Assembly (NCBI RefSeq): GCF_016765695.1
Contig: NZ_JAETGO010000023.1
Coordinates: 31,257-95,256 of the forward strand
DNA length: 64,000 nt
Direction of reading: 5' to 3'
From: Sporosalibacterium faouarense
GTDB lineage: Bacteria > Bacillota > Clostridia > Tissierellales > VENL01
In this document: positions 44,639 to 54,371 of the stretch, piece after piece
How the letters are laid out: the number at the start of each line of letters is the position of its first letter
How positions within the stretch are numbered: the first letter of the stretch is position 1
The notes under the pieces: model-generated
Told to the model about the DNA's origin: nothing
The model's database searches: none
What the model saw: only the letters and a program-made list of their open reading frames with translations
Program-made: the position numbers and the translations under genes

Positions 44639-45445
44639 TTGAAGAAAGCTGTCTTGATTTTAAGTATGGCTATGTTAGTTACACTTTCAGCAACAGGATA
44701 CTATTTATACATAAATAATCAGAATCAAAATAATTTTTCATCCACAACTGAAGGTATAAACTCAGTTGAAGTATCTAACGCAGAAAAAAATAAAGATGGA
44801 GTAGAAGAGTCTGAGACGGTAAATGCTACATTGGCTCCAAAAGTTCTTTACTGGGGTTCAACCGGGCAAGATGTTAAAGATGTTCAGTGGAAGCTAGCGC
44901 AATGGGATTATTATAATGGGGCTGTAGATGGCATCTATGGAACAGAGACCTATAGAGCAGTTAGAGCTTTTCAGAGTAAAAATGGATTAGGTGTTGATGG
45001 TGTAGTTGGACCTGAAACTGCAGCTGCACTGGGTTTAAACTTTGGACCAGTGGATGGAGGAACACAAGGAGCAGGTACAACAGCGATTTCTAGAAATGAT
45101 GATATATACCTATTAGCTAGAGCAGTACACGCTGAGGCAAGGGGAGAACCATATATAGGTAAAGTTGCAGTTGCTGCAGTTATCCTTAACAGAGTAGAGA
45201 ATCCATCCTTTCCAAATACTATAGCAAGCGTTATATATCAACCATTAGCTTTTACTGCTGTAGCCGATGGGCAAATCAATCTAAGTCCTGATGCAGACTC
45301 ATTGAAGGCTGCAAGGGATGCAATCAATGGATGGGATCCAACTTATGGATGTAGATATTATTGGAATCCTGCTACATCAACAAGTAAATGGATTTGGTCT
45401 AGACAAGTTGTTATAAAATATGGGAAACACTGGTTTGGAAACTAG
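44639..45445 (+). CDS. sleB: Spore cortex-lytic enzyme SleB
   Basis: A 268-residue exported lytic transglycosylase that degrades the spore cortex at germination. It has a hydrophobic leader, a peptidoglycan-binding_1 domain (74-135; STGQDVKDVQWKL, GIYGTETYRAVRAFQ) and a hydrolase_2 domain (150-268) with the catalytic Glu in HAEARGE and the GCRYYWNP and KHWFGN blocks. TTG start after GAAGGGAGG. Its partner gene ypeB follows after 17 bases. Confidence 0.95.
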   Translation: MKKAVLILSMAMLVTLSATGYYLYINNQNQNNFSSTTEGINSVEVSNAEKNKDGVEESETVNATLAPKVLYWGSTGQDVKDVQWKLAQWDYYNGAVDGIYGTETYRAVRAFQSKNGLGVDGVVGPETAAALGLNFGPVDGGTQGAGTTAISRNDDIYLLARAVHAEARGEPYIGKVAVAAVILNRVENPSFPNTIASVIYQPLAFTAVADGQINLSPDADSLKAARDAINGWDPTYGCRYYWNPATSTSKWIWSRQVVIKYGKHWFGN

Positions 45446-45462
45446 TACTGGAGGTGAATTAA

Positions 45463-46833
45463 GTGAGGTTTAGAAGGTGGATTTTACCAGGAATATTAGT
45501 TATAGCTTTAGCTATTACAGGAGTATGGGGCTATAATCAATATAAAATTAAGAAAAACTATGAAACTACTATGCAGAATTCTTATCAGAGAATGTTCTAT
45601 GATTTAAAGGATCATGTGGAAAACGTTCAAGTTTCTTTATCAAAGGTTTTATTAGCCGATTCTCAAGAGCAAAATGTTATCCTACTTTCGCAAATTATGC
45701 AACAAGCATATTTGGCAGAAGAAAAACTAGCTCAGCTTCCAATAAGTCATAAGGATACTGCCAAAACTGAGAAGTTCTTAAATCAAGTCTCTGACTATAG
45801 TTATGCTTTGGCATCTAATGTTTTAGAGGGAAGTCCTATGGATCAAGATCAAAAGGATGCATTACTTAAGCTACAAAACTATACTGACTATTTATCTCAA
45901 GAATTGATGGGAGTTCATAATAAGTTAACAGAAGGAGTATTTAATATAGGTGAGATTAAAAGGAAAGAGAAAGAAGATATTGAGAATGCCAATGATAATA
46001 TGTTGAATGTTAGACTTGTAAAGCTTGAAGATAAAATGACAAAATCTCCAGAGCTTATATACGATGGACCTTTTTCTGATCAAGTTTTAAGTGGAAAAGC
46101 CAAAGGTCTAGGCGATAAAAAGGTTGATATTGAAGAAGCAAAAAAAATAGCTCAAGAATTTACTGGTGCTGAAAATACAGAAAGCATTGAGGTTATTGAA
46201 GAAGGAGAGCAAATGGATAAAACTGCATGGATTCCTTCATATACATTCAGTATACCTAAGGAATCAAGCCCTGAAGATTCTCCTATATATATAGGAGTTA
46301 GTAAAACTGGGGGCAAGGTAGTATGGATGGAGAATTCTAGAGCAGTGAATAAACCTAAGATTTCAGTGGAGCAAGCTATAGAGAAAGGGCAAAAATATCT
46401 TGTTGAAAAGGGATATGAAAGTATGGAATCTAACTACTCTCTTCAATATGATGGTTTAGTACTAATTAACTTTGCATATAAACAAAACGATGTAACAATA
46501 TATACTGACTTGATTAAAGTGAAGGTTGCCTTAGATACTGGAGATATAGTAGGAATGGATGCAGCTCAATATTTAAAAGCTCATCATGATAGGAATATTC
46601 GTCAACCAGAGCTTACTCAATCAGAAGCTAGAGGAAAGGTGAAAACTGATTTCGATGTAGATAGCGCTAGGCTTGCAATAATTCCAAAAGAAGGGGCTAA
46701 AGAATATCTATGCTATGAGTTTAAGGGAACTTATCAGGGGGGAGACTTTATAGTCTACGTTGATGCAATTACTGGTAAGGAAGTGAAAATCTTAAAGATT
46801 ATTAAGGATGAAAATGGTACATTAACTTTTTAA
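45463..46833 (+). CDS. ypeB: Germination protein YpeB
   Basis: A 456-residue membrane-anchored protein that holds SleB in the spore and is processed at germination. It has an N-terminal membrane helix (7-23), a helical domain, and repeated PepSY-like domains toward the C-terminus (KVDIEEAKKIAQEFTG, KISVEQAIEKGQKYL, DAITGKEVKIL). sleB-ypeB synteny is standard in spore formers. Confidence 0.94.
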   Translation: MRFRRWILPGILVIALAITGVWGYNQYKIKKNYETTMQNSYQRMFYDLKDHVENVQVSLSKVLLADSQEQNVILLSQIMQQAYLAEEKLAQLPISHKDTAKTEKFLNQVSDYSYALASNVLEGSPMDQDQKDALLKLQNYTDYLSQELMGVHNKLTEGVFNIGEIKRKEKEDIENANDNMLNVRLVKLEDKMTKSPELIYDGPFSDQVLSGKAKGLGDKKVDIEEAKKIAQEFTGAENTESIEVIEEGEQMDKTAWIPSYTFSIPKESSPEDSPIYIGVSKTGGKVVWMENSRAVNKPKISVEQAIEKGQKYLVEKGYESMESNYSLQYDGLVLINFAYKQNDVTIYTDLIKVKVALDTGDIVGMDAAQYLKAHHDRNIRQPELTQSEARGKVKTDFDVDSARLAIIPKEGAKEYLCYEFKGTYQGGDFIVYVDAITGKEVKILKIIKDENGTLTF

Positions 46834-46865
46834 GGAAAGTTTAGATAAGTATAAACTGTTAGTTG

Positions 46866-46908
46866 AAAGACCTAAAGATTAAACCCTTTAGGTCTTTTGT
46901 TTTTTTAT
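46866..46908 (+). terminator. Intrinsic terminator after ypeB
   Basis: AAAGACCTAAAG pairs with CTTTAGGTCTTT, followed by TGTTTTTTT. Confidence 0.9.
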
Positions 46909-46991
46909 GCTGGAGAGAAAAAACTTGGCTATTTTTAGGGTTTTACTTTATAATAGAGTATAATGGAACATATAATAGAAAGGGGAAACTA

Positions 46992-47408
46992 ATGAAAGAA
47001 GTTCAATTAACCATAAAAGGAAAGCAAACAAGTGTTGAAGGTGAAGTAAATAATATAGAGATGGTGACTGAGGGAAAATTTTATGAGAAAAGAGGAGCAT
47101 ATTATATTGTCTATGATGAATCAGAAATAACAGGTATGGAAGGCTCGACTACCACTTTAAGAATAGAAGATAATGTAGTTTCTATGAAAAGATTTGGCAG
47201 CAATACATCTAAGTTAACCTTTGAGAAAGGGAAAAAACATGTAACTGAATATGAAACAGTTTATGGGAATATGCCTATTGAGGTTTCAACAAGTAAAGTA
47301 GATATTGATATTTCTGAATTAGGAATAGGGAGTATAGATTTAGCATATAGACTTGATATATCAGGTATCATAGAGAGTACAAATAAGCTATTGATTCAAA
47401 TGAAATAG
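46992..47408 (+). CDS. DUF1934 beta-barrel protein (YwiB-like)
   Basis: A 138-residue cytosolic protein of the DUF1934 family, which folds as a calycin-like beta barrel and is related to Bacillus YwiB. VTEGKFYEKRGAYYIVYDESE and IDLAYRLDISG match. The function is unknown. The frame is open back to 46863 but AGGGGAA marks the ATG at 46992. Confidence 0.85.
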   Translation: MKEVQLTIKGKQTSVEGEVNNIEMVTEGKFYEKRGAYYIVYDESEITGMEGSTTTLRIEDNVVSMKRFGSNTSKLTFEKGKKHVTEYETVYGNMPIEVSTSKVDIDISELGIGSIDLAYRLDISGIIESTNKLLIQMK

Positions 47409-47429
47409 GCACTACCAATCTAGTGCCTA
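47406..47429 (+). terminator. Weak hairpin after DUF1934 gene
   Basis: TAGGCACTA pairs with TAGTGCCTA around six bases, without a T run. Confidence 0.4.
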
Positions 47430-47444
47430 AATTTAGGCAGATAA

Positions 47445-47460
47445 TGCCGAAAAATCAGCA
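47445..47460 (+). promoter_or_regulatory. Probable activator-binding site, copy 1
   Basis: TGCCGAAAAATCAGCA, a 16-bp near-palindrome, 40 bases before the start of the sigma-54 activator gene. The same 15 bases recur at 48972-48986 before the lysine operon, which suggests that the activator binds both and regulates itself. Confidence 0.65.
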
Positions 47461-47499
47461 TATAATTATAAATTATTTTTTGCTAGGGGGATTTACTTT

Positions 47500-48903
47500 A
47501 TGAAGGATATTTTTTTGAAAGAAAATATCATAGAAATACTGGATTACATCAACGAGGGGATACAAATAATTGATAATAGAGGAAGAATAATCTATTACAA
47601 TAAATTTGCTCAAAGACTTGATGAGATTGATAGAGAAAAAGCAATTGGACGACATATACTTGAAATATATCCTTCATTATCCTATGATACTAGTACACTA
47701 TTAAATGTTATTAGAACAGGGGAGCCAATACTAAATATAGAGCAGACCTTTATTACTTATAAAGGGAATAAGATTACAACAGTGAACTCGTCTATTCCAA
47801 TTAAATCTAAGGGAAAAGTGTTGGGGGCCCTGGAGATATCCAAAGACATAACTGATGTGAAAGAGCTTTCTGAGAGGATTATAGATCTGCAAAAAGAGCT
47901 TTACCAGGATGATTCAAATAATAGTAGGAAGAATAAAGATAAATCAAATTCTAACTATACATTTGTTGACATAATCGGTCAGCATGAAAATATACTTCAA
48001 ATTAAATCATTGGCTGTAAAGGCAGCACAAACTACATCACCGATATTAGTTTATGGTGAAACTGGAACAGGCAAGGAGTTATTGGTACAATCTATTCATA
48101 GTGCAAGTCCTAGAAAAAATAAGCCTTTTATATCTCAAAATTGTGCTGCTTTACCAAGTAATTTATTAGAAGGTATACTTTTTGGTACAGTTAAGGGAGG
48201 CTTTACAGGAGCTGAAAACAGGCCAGGTTTATTTGAGTTAGCTAATGGAGGAACTCTTTTCCTTGATGAAATAAATTCAATGCCTATGGAGTTACAGGCA
48301 AAGCTATTAAGAGTATTGCAGGATGGTATTATAAGAAGGGTGGGAGCAACAAGCACCATTAGCGTAGATGTAAGAATAATTGCTGCTACAAATGTTGAGC
48401 CTCGAAAATTAGTAGAGGAAAAGAGATTGAGAAAGGATTTATATTATAGAATTAATGTTATTGCATTAGGCTTACCTAAACTTAAAGAGAGAAGAAGCGA
48501 TATTCCTATATTACTGGATCATTTTATAGAAAAATACAATAAGAAATTTAATAAGACAGTTAGAGATGTTTCTTCAAATGTAATGGATACTTTTATAAAC
48601 TATTCATGGCCTGGAAATATACGTGAGCTTCAGCACGTTGTTGAAGGAATAATGACGATTTATGATATTGAAGTCATAGATATACAGCATCTACCTCAAC
48701 AATTTAATGATATTATATATGGATTAGATAATAGAGATAAGGTGAAGCCTTTAAATGAAACTATAAAAGAAATGGAACGGAAAATAATAAAGGATGCCTT
48801 GGAGAAGACCAATTGGAACATTACCCATGCTTCAGAGTTCTTAGAAGTTCCTAGACAAACCTTACAATATAAAATAAAAAAATATAGTTTAAATAAAATT
48901 TAA
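47500..48903 (+). CDS. Sigma-54-dependent activator of the lysine operon
   Basis: A 467-residue enhancer-binding protein: an N-terminal PAS domain (about 10-120), an AAA+ domain (about 155-385) with Walker A GETGTGKE, the sigma-54 contact loop GGFTGA (a variant of GAFTGA), Walker B GGTLFLDEIN and the arginine finger region, and a Fis-type helix-turn-helix at the end (HASEFLEVPRQTLQYKIKK). It lies directly before the lysine fermentation genes, whose promoter is of the -24/-12 type. The PAS domain may sense lysine or a pathway intermediate. Confidence 0.93.
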   Translation: MKDIFLKENIIEILDYINEGIQIIDNRGRIIYYNKFAQRLDEIDREKAIGRHILEIYPSLSYDTSTLLNVIRTGEPILNIEQTFITYKGNKITTVNSSIPIKSKGKVLGALEISKDITDVKELSERIIDLQKELYQDDSNNSRKNKDKSNSNYTFVDIIGQHENILQIKSLAVKAAQTTSPILVYGETGTGKELLVQSIHSASPRKNKPFISQNCAALPSNLLEGILFGTVKGGFTGAENRPGLFELANGGTLFLDEINSMPMELQAKLLRVLQDGIIRRVGATSTISVDVRIIAATNVEPRKLVEEKRLRKDLYYRINVIALGLPKLKERRSDIPILLDHFIEKYNKKFNKTVRDVSSNVMDTFINYSWPGNIRELQHVVEGIMTIYDIEVIDIQHLPQQFNDIIYGLDNRDKVKPLNETIKEMERKIIKDALEKTNWNITHASEFLEVPRQTLQYKIKKYSLNKI

Positions 48904-48921
48904 CTAGCTAATGATAACTAT

Positions 48922-48965
48922 AAGCTCTTAGTATTTTAGTTTCAATATTAAGAGCCTTTTCATTT
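48922..48965 (+). terminator. Intrinsic terminator after the activator gene
   Basis: AAGCTCTTA pairs with TAAGAGCCTT (one bulge) and is followed by TTCATTTC. Confidence 0.65.
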
Positions 48966-48971
48966 CATTCC

Positions 48972-48987
48972 TGCCGAAAAATCAGCG
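48972..48987 (+). promoter_or_regulatory. Probable activator-binding site, copy 2
   Basis: TGCCGAAAAATCAGCG, identical to copy 1 at the first 15 bases. It is about 110 bases upstream of the sigma-54 promoter, the normal distance for an enhancer. Confidence 0.7.
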
Positions 48988-49088
48988 CTAAAAACAATAA
49001 ATTAATTTCGTGAGAGTCAATTTTGACATTTTATCTTATATATTCAAGCAATATGCACAGATTAAGTATTTTAAAATAATATTTTAGA

Positions 49089-49105
49089 TTGGCATACCTA
49101 TTGCA
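49089..49105 (+). promoter_or_regulatory. Sigma-54 promoter of the kdd-kam operon
   Basis: TTGGCATACCTATTGCA has the diagnostic GG and GC pairs exactly 12 bases apart. It is 85 bases upstream of kdd. Confidence 0.85.
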
Positions 49106-49189
49106 ATATTATTTATAAGGGATGACGTAAAGTAGAAATTATTCATACATAGTAAAGTTAAATTTCAAACAATATAAGGAGGTTTTTTT

Positions 49190-50227
49190 ATGAAAAAGGG
49201 ATGTCCATATGGAACTCACAGAGTGTTAGAACCAAAGGGGGTATTACCTCAACCAGCAATAAAAGTTGACAATAACATGGAAATTTATGATAACGAAATT
49301 TTAATTGATGTTCAGACACTAAATATTGACTCTGCAAGCTTTACTCAAATTAAAGAAGAAGCAACAGGCAACATAGATAAAATTAAAGAAATAATGATGA
49401 ATATAGTTGAAACAAGAGGCAAACATCAAAACCCTATTACAGGATCAGGAGGAATGTTAATTGGAACAGTTGAAAAAATTGGTCCTGCTCTTGAGGGTAA
49501 AATAGATCTAAAAGTTGGGGATAAAATAGCAACATTAGTGTCCTTGTCATTAACTCCACTTGTGATTGACGAGATTTTAGAAGTTAGAAAGGATATAGAT
49601 CAAGTTGACATCAAAGGAAAGGCGATTCTTTTCGAAAGTGGAATATATGCTGTTATACCTAATGATTTACCAGAAAACCTTGCTCTATCGGTTTTAGATG
49701 TTGCTGGAGCGCCTGCTCAAGCTGCTAAGCTTCCAAAACCTGGAGACACTGTATTAGTTATAGGAGGAGCAGGAAAATCAGGAATGCTTTGCTTATATGA
49801 GGCAAAGAAAAAGGTAGGAGAGAACGGTAAGGTAATATGTTTAGGTTATAGTGATGGAAGTCTATCTAGGGCTAAAGAGGCTGAATTAGCTCACGAGTAT
49901 GTAAAGGCAGATGCAACTAATGCAGTTGAAGTAATGAATGTTATTAAGGAATTAACTAATGGAGAAATGGCTGATGTAACAATCAATTGTGTTAATGTGC
50001 CCAATACTGAGATGACTAGTATTCTTGCTACTAAAGATGATGGATTAGTATATTTCTTTAGTATGGCCACTAACTTTACTAAAGCAGCTTTAGGGGCAGA
50101 GGGAGTAGGTAAGGATACGACAATGATAATAGGGAATGGATATACAAGAGGTCATGCTGAAATAGCATTACAAATAATGAGAGAAAATGAGAAGTTAAGA
50201 AAAATATATGAAGAGTTGTACGCATAA
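49190..50227 (+). CDS. kdd: L-erythro-3,5-diaminohexanoate dehydrogenase
   Basis: A 345-residue NAD-dependent dehydrogenase that oxidatively deaminates 3,5-diaminohexanoate to 5-amino-3-oxohexanoate in lysine fermentation. The opening MKKGCPYGTHRVLEPKGVLP and the Rossmann GGAGKSGMLCLYEAK are recognisable. AAGGAGG precedes the ATG. It is the first gene after the sigma-54 promoter; order kdd-kamA-B-C-D-E puts the third step of the pathway first. Confidence 0.93.
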   Translation: MKKGCPYGTHRVLEPKGVLPQPAIKVDNNMEIYDNEILIDVQTLNIDSASFTQIKEEATGNIDKIKEIMMNIVETRGKHQNPITGSGGMLIGTVEKIGPALEGKIDLKVGDKIATLVSLSLTPLVIDEILEVRKDIDQVDIKGKAILFESGIYAVIPNDLPENLALSVLDVAGAPAQAAKLPKPGDTVLVIGGAGKSGMLCLYEAKKKVGENGKVICLGYSDGSLSRAKEAELAHEYVKADATNAVEVMNVIKELTNGEMADVTINCVNVPNTEMTSILATKDDGLVYFFSMATNFTKAALGAEGVGKDTTMIIGNGYTRGHAEIALQIMRENEKLRKIYEELYA

Positions 50228-50380
50228 AAAATTAGTAATTAGTAAAATGATATTAATATTCTGGGGGGAATTATGAGATTAAGATAATATCGTCTTTATA
50301 ATTATACTAGGCTATATTATTCTAATTCGTTATTTAATATCTAAATATCTAAAAAATATGTTAAGAAGGAGTTGTTCAGA

Positions 50381-51643
50381 GTGGAATCATATAAGGATAT
50401 AGCACTGTGGAAGGATGTCACAGATGAGCAGTGGAGGGATTGGAAATGGCAGGTAAGAAATAGAATAACTGATGTAGAAAAACTAAAAAAGGTTATTAAT
50501 CTTACTCCACAGGAAGAAAAAGATATCCAAGCAACATTGGAAAAATTTAGAATGGGGATTACGCCGTATTATGCATCAATAATGGATAGAGATAATCAGA
50601 ATTGTCCAGTAAGAATGCAGGCAGTACCTACTATGATGGAGACCCATAAAGGAGATGCTGATATGGAAGATCCTCTACATGAAGATACTGACTCGCCTGT
50701 ACCAGGTTTAACTCATAGATATCCAGATAGGGTACTTTTATTAATAACGGACCAATGTTCAATGTATTGCAGACATTGTACAAGAAGAAGATTTGCTGGA
50801 CAAAAGGATGCTTCAATGGGTATGGATAGGATAGAAGCGGCCATTGAATACATAAGGGAAACACCAGAGGTTAGAGATGTATTACTTTCAGGAGGAGATG
50901 CCCTTCTAGTTTCCGATGAGCGTCTAGAATCCATAATTAAAAAGCTAAGGGAAATACCTCATGTTGAAGTGATTAGAATAGGATCTAGAACACCTGTTGT
51001 ATTGCCTCAAAGAATAACAGATGATTTAGTAAATATGCTTAAAAAATATCATCCAATTTGGTTAAATACACACTTTAATCATCCTAAAGAGATTACTGAA
51101 GAGTCTAAAGAGGCTATTAGAAAACTAGCAGATGCAGGAATTCCTTTAGGAAACCAATCTGTACTGCTTAGAGGCATTAATGATTGTGTACATGTTATGA
51201 GAGATTTAGTACATAAATTAGTAAAAATAAGAGTAAGACCATACTATATTTATCAATGTGATTTATCAATGGGAATTGAGCACTTTAGAACTCCAGTTGC
51301 TACTGGAATAGAAATTATTGAAGGGCTAAGAGGGCATACCTCTGGTTATGCGGTTCCTACCTTTGTTGTAGATGCTCCAGGAGGAGGAGGTAAGACTCCA
51401 GTAATGCCAAATTATGTAGTATCCATGTCCCATAATAAGGTAATATTAAGAAACTTTGAAGGCGTAATAACAACTTATACAGAGCCGGAAAATTATACTC
51501 ATAATTGTAACTGTGATATTTGTCAAGGAAAAGAAAAGAAAGAGTTAACTGGAGTAGCTGGATTATTACAAGGGAATCATGTTTCTCTTGAGCCCACAAA
51601 GCTAGAAAGAAGAGAAAGAGCTAAAGCTAGAAATAGTAAGTAA
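50381..51643 (+). CDS. kamA: L-lysine 2,3-aminomutase
   Basis: A 420-residue radical-SAM, PLP-dependent enzyme that converts L-lysine to L-beta-lysine, the first step. The radical-SAM cluster is C126-x3-C130-x2-C133 (CSMYCRHC); the PLP lysine lies in PGGGGKTPVMPN; the zinc/oligomer Cys are near NCNCDIC. DPLHEDTDSPVPGLTHRYPD is close to the Clostridium subterminale enzyme. The GTG at 50381 is 9 bases after AAGGAG; the TTG at 50372 touches that site. Confidence 0.97.
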   Translation: MESYKDIALWKDVTDEQWRDWKWQVRNRITDVEKLKKVINLTPQEEKDIQATLEKFRMGITPYYASIMDRDNQNCPVRMQAVPTMMETHKGDADMEDPLHEDTDSPVPGLTHRYPDRVLLLITDQCSMYCRHCTRRRFAGQKDASMGMDRIEAAIEYIRETPEVRDVLLSGGDALLVSDERLESIIKKLREIPHVEVIRIGSRTPVVLPQRITDDLVNMLKKYHPIWLNTHFNHPKEITEESKEAIRKLADAGIPLGNQSVLLRGINDCVHVMRDLVHKLVKIRVRPYYIYQCDLSMGIEHFRTPVATGIEIIEGLRGHTSGYAVPTFVVDAPGGGGKTPVMPNYVVSMSHNKVILRNFEGVITTYTEPENYTHNCNCDICQGKEKKELTGVAGLLQGNHVSLEPTKLERRERAKARNSK

Positions 51644-51673
51644 TGAAATGAGAATAAGAGAGGGGGCTCTACC

Positions 51674-52729
51674 TTGTTGCTAATAGATATAATACAGAAT
51701 AACTATAAAATAATATCCATAGTAGGAATGGGAAAGAATGCTGGGAAAACAGTGACACTGAACCATCTAATTGAAGAAGCGGCTATCAATGGCATAACAA
51801 TAGGAATTACTTCCACGGGTAGAGACGGAGAAGGGATTGATCTAGTAACTGGAACTGAAAAGCCATCTATATATGCCTTTGAAGGAACATATATAGCAAC
51901 TAGTGAAAAAGCTCTAAAACTAGGGGATGCTAAGATAGAAATAATTAAAGTCACTGATTATAGGACGCCTATGGGAAAAATAGTTATCGGCAAAGTTAGA
52001 GATGCTGGATATGTTCAAATAGCAGGTCCACAAACAACTAAAGAGATTAAAGCTATAAGCAATATATTAATTGACTTTGGTGCCGAGGTAGTTTTTATAG
52101 ATGGAGCTATAAACAGATTATCTTCGGCTGCTCCTTCTGTTTCTCAAGGATGTATATTAGCAACTGGAGCAGTTGTAAGTCGAGATATGAATAAAGTGAT
52201 ACGAGATACATTGCATGCAGTTGAGTTATTTAAATTACCTGAAGTTAAAGAAGACACATTAAGGATTTTAATCAAAGATATAATCCAGAAAGAGAATATA
52301 TCTTTGATAGATGAAAATTATAATGTAAAAACATTAGATATAAAAACTTCTTTAAATAGTGGAAAAATTATATCTCAGCATATAACCAAGTCAACTAGAT
52401 ATGTGATATTTCCTGGTTCATTGGTTAAAAACACAATTGAGGATATAGTTAAGGGAAGTAGGCTCATAAAGAACGTCACTTTTGTTGTAAGAGACGGAAC
52501 CAAAATTTTTGTTGGACCAGTTGACTGGTTAAGATTGTGTAGGCAAGGTCTTAAAGTGAAAGCCTTAAACTCTGTATCGACTTTAGCAGTCACCATAAAT
52601 CCTTATTCTCCCCAAGGATACTATTTTGATCAGAGGGAGTTTTTAAATAGTATGAAAAAGCATCTAAAGGATATACCAGTATTTGATGTAGTGCACGGGG
52701 GTGAATACAAAGATGAAATTTATAGATAA
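51674..52729 (+). CDS. kamB: Lysine 5,6-aminomutase reactivase subunit KamB
   Basis: A 351-residue P-loop protein (GMGKNAGKTVT) found beside kamC in lysine-fermenting bacteria. With KamC it forms the ATP-dependent system thought to exchange damaged cobalamin in lysine 5,6-aminomutase. It contains a Gly-rich nucleotide site and the block VFIDGAINRLSSAAPSVSQG. TTG start, after AGGGGG. It overlaps kamC by 17 bases. Confidence 0.88.
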   Translation: MLLIDIIQNNYKIISIVGMGKNAGKTVTLNHLIEEAAINGITIGITSTGRDGEGIDLVTGTEKPSIYAFEGTYIATSEKALKLGDAKIEIIKVTDYRTPMGKIVIGKVRDAGYVQIAGPQTTKEIKAISNILIDFGAEVVFIDGAINRLSSAAPSVSQGCILATGAVVSRDMNKVIRDTLHAVELFKLPEVKEDTLRILIKDIIQKENISLIDENYNVKTLDIKTSLNSGKIISQHITKSTRYVIFPGSLVKNTIEDIVKGSRLIKNVTFVVRDGTKIFVGPVDWLRLCRQGLKVKALNSVSTLAVTINPYSPQGYYFDQREFLNSMKKHLKDIPVFDVVHGGEYKDEIYR

Positions 52730-54347
52730 AGAAATTAGAAAAAGCTTAGATTTAGATTATATCTTAAATAAAGTTCGAGTAAACACTCCCTATGGCAAGA
52801 CTAACAAAGATGCATTGAAAGCATTTCTTCCTGGAGAAGAAAAGAGTTTAAGAAAGGAATTAGACAAGGTTGAGGCATTTGCTTCTTTGATAAGTAGAGA
52901 GAGGTCCTTTTTTATCAATTTAAGAAATTTATTTGTTCACGTTAAAGATCTAAGACATTCCATTTCTAGGTGTATAGAAGGATATATTTTAACGGAGGTG
53001 GAGCTCTTTGAAATAAAAAACCTCATTATTCTATTTAGAGAAATAAAGGATGAAATTGAAAAAATAAATTTTTCTATTCCCAAGGATATGAAGGTTGAGT
53101 CAATGATTGAATTAGAAGAGCTATTAGACCCTAGAGAAGAGGGATTGAAAACTTTTTATATATATGATGAATACTCTCAAAATTTAAAGGATATTAGAAA
53201 AGAAAAGAAGGATATAGAGAAGAGAATAGCCTTTGAAAAAAAGGTTATACGTATGGAGCTACAGCATGAATTAGGAATAAAGATAAGACACAACGGAGAA
53301 GTATCAGTTCCTAAGTCGGATATAGAAATTATTAATAGAATTGAAAAACATCCCCTATTAATGTATAGTTCAGAAACGTATATGGATTTAAAATATAAGT
53401 TCAAATCTACTGATATGCTAGATTATTTGGAAAGACAATTAGAGGACTATAAACAAAGGGAAGAAAATGAAGAATTTAAGATAAGAAGTGAATTGTCCAA
53501 AGAAATAGCTGAAGAAAGCAGAAGGATATTTAACAATATGGAAGCTATAGGAAGGTTGGATTTAACCATAGCAAAAGCTTATTTAGCTATAGATATTGGT
53601 GGTGTAAAGCCTAATATTACAACAGAGCACATTATTATTATTAATGATGGGAGACATTTAAGGGTAGAAGAAGCCCTTATGCAAAAAAGAAAAGAGTTTA
53701 CCCCTATTACCGTTAGCTTAAATCAAGGAGTAACTTGTATAACTGGAGCTAATATGGGAGGCAAGACAGTTTCGCTAAAACTAATAGGTATGCTATGTGC
53801 TATGGCTCAATATGGATTATTTGTACCCTGCTCTAAAATGGAAATGGGTCTTCATGGTTTCATACATATTTCTATTGGAGACTGGCAATCCTCAGACCAA
53901 GGATTAAGCACCTTTGGCAGTGAGGTTGAAGGAATACAAAGAGCAATAGATAGAGTAAAAGAAAAAGGTCTAATTCTAATAGATGAATTAGCTAGGGGAA
54001 CTAATCCTCAAGAAGGTCATGCAATATCTAAGGCTATAGTCAACTACTTAAAAGACAAGGAGTCTATCTCAGTAATAACTACCCATTATGATAATGTAGC
54101 AAATTCGGAAGGGGTTATGCATTTGCAGGTTATAGGATTAGCAAATGTAGATTATAAAAAGCTTAAGGAAGAATTAAAATACAATAAGAATTATGGAATT
54201 GATTTAGTAACTCAATATATGGACTATAGACTTAGAGTATTACGGTGTAACAGTGAAGTGCCTAGAGATGCAATAAATGTTGCAAGGCTTATGGGGCTTC
54301 ATAAAGACATAGTGGCCATGGCAGAAGGAGAGCTAGAGGAAAGCTAG
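52713..54347 (+). CDS. kamC: Lysine 5,6-aminomutase reactivase ATPase KamC
   Basis: A 544-residue MutS-like ATPase without the mismatch-recognition domain. A helical lever region (about 60-290) is followed by a MutS-type ATPase with Walker A GANMGGKTVS, the LIDELARGTNP Walker B and ITTHYD switch. It works with KamB on reactivation of the B12 enzyme KamDE. GGGGGTGA fits the ATG at 52713; GTG at 52701 is within that site. Confidence 0.9.
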   Translation: MKFIDKEIRKSLDLDYILNKVRVNTPYGKTNKDALKAFLPGEEKSLRKELDKVEAFASLISRERSFFINLRNLFVHVKDLRHSISRCIEGYILTEVELFEIKNLIILFREIKDEIEKINFSIPKDMKVESMIELEELLDPREEGLKTFYIYDEYSQNLKDIRKEKKDIEKRIAFEKKVIRMELQHELGIKIRHNGEVSVPKSDIEIINRIEKHPLLMYSSETYMDLKYKFKSTDMLDYLERQLEDYKQREENEEFKIRSELSKEIAEESRRIFNNMEAIGRLDLTIAKAYLAIDIGGVKPNITTEHIIIINDGRHLRVEEALMQKRKEFTPITVSLNQGVTCITGANMGGKTVSLKLIGMLCAMAQYGLFVPCSKMEMGLHGFIHISIGDWQSSDQGLSTFGSEVEGIQRAIDRVKEKGLILIDELARGTNPQEGHAISKAIVNYLKDKESISVITTHYDNVANSEGVMHLQVIGLANVDYKKLKEELKYNKNYGIDLVTQYMDYRLRVLRCNSEVPRDAINVARLMGLHKDIVAMAEGELEES

Positions 54348-54371
54348 ATATATAGAAGGAGGTCTAATGGG

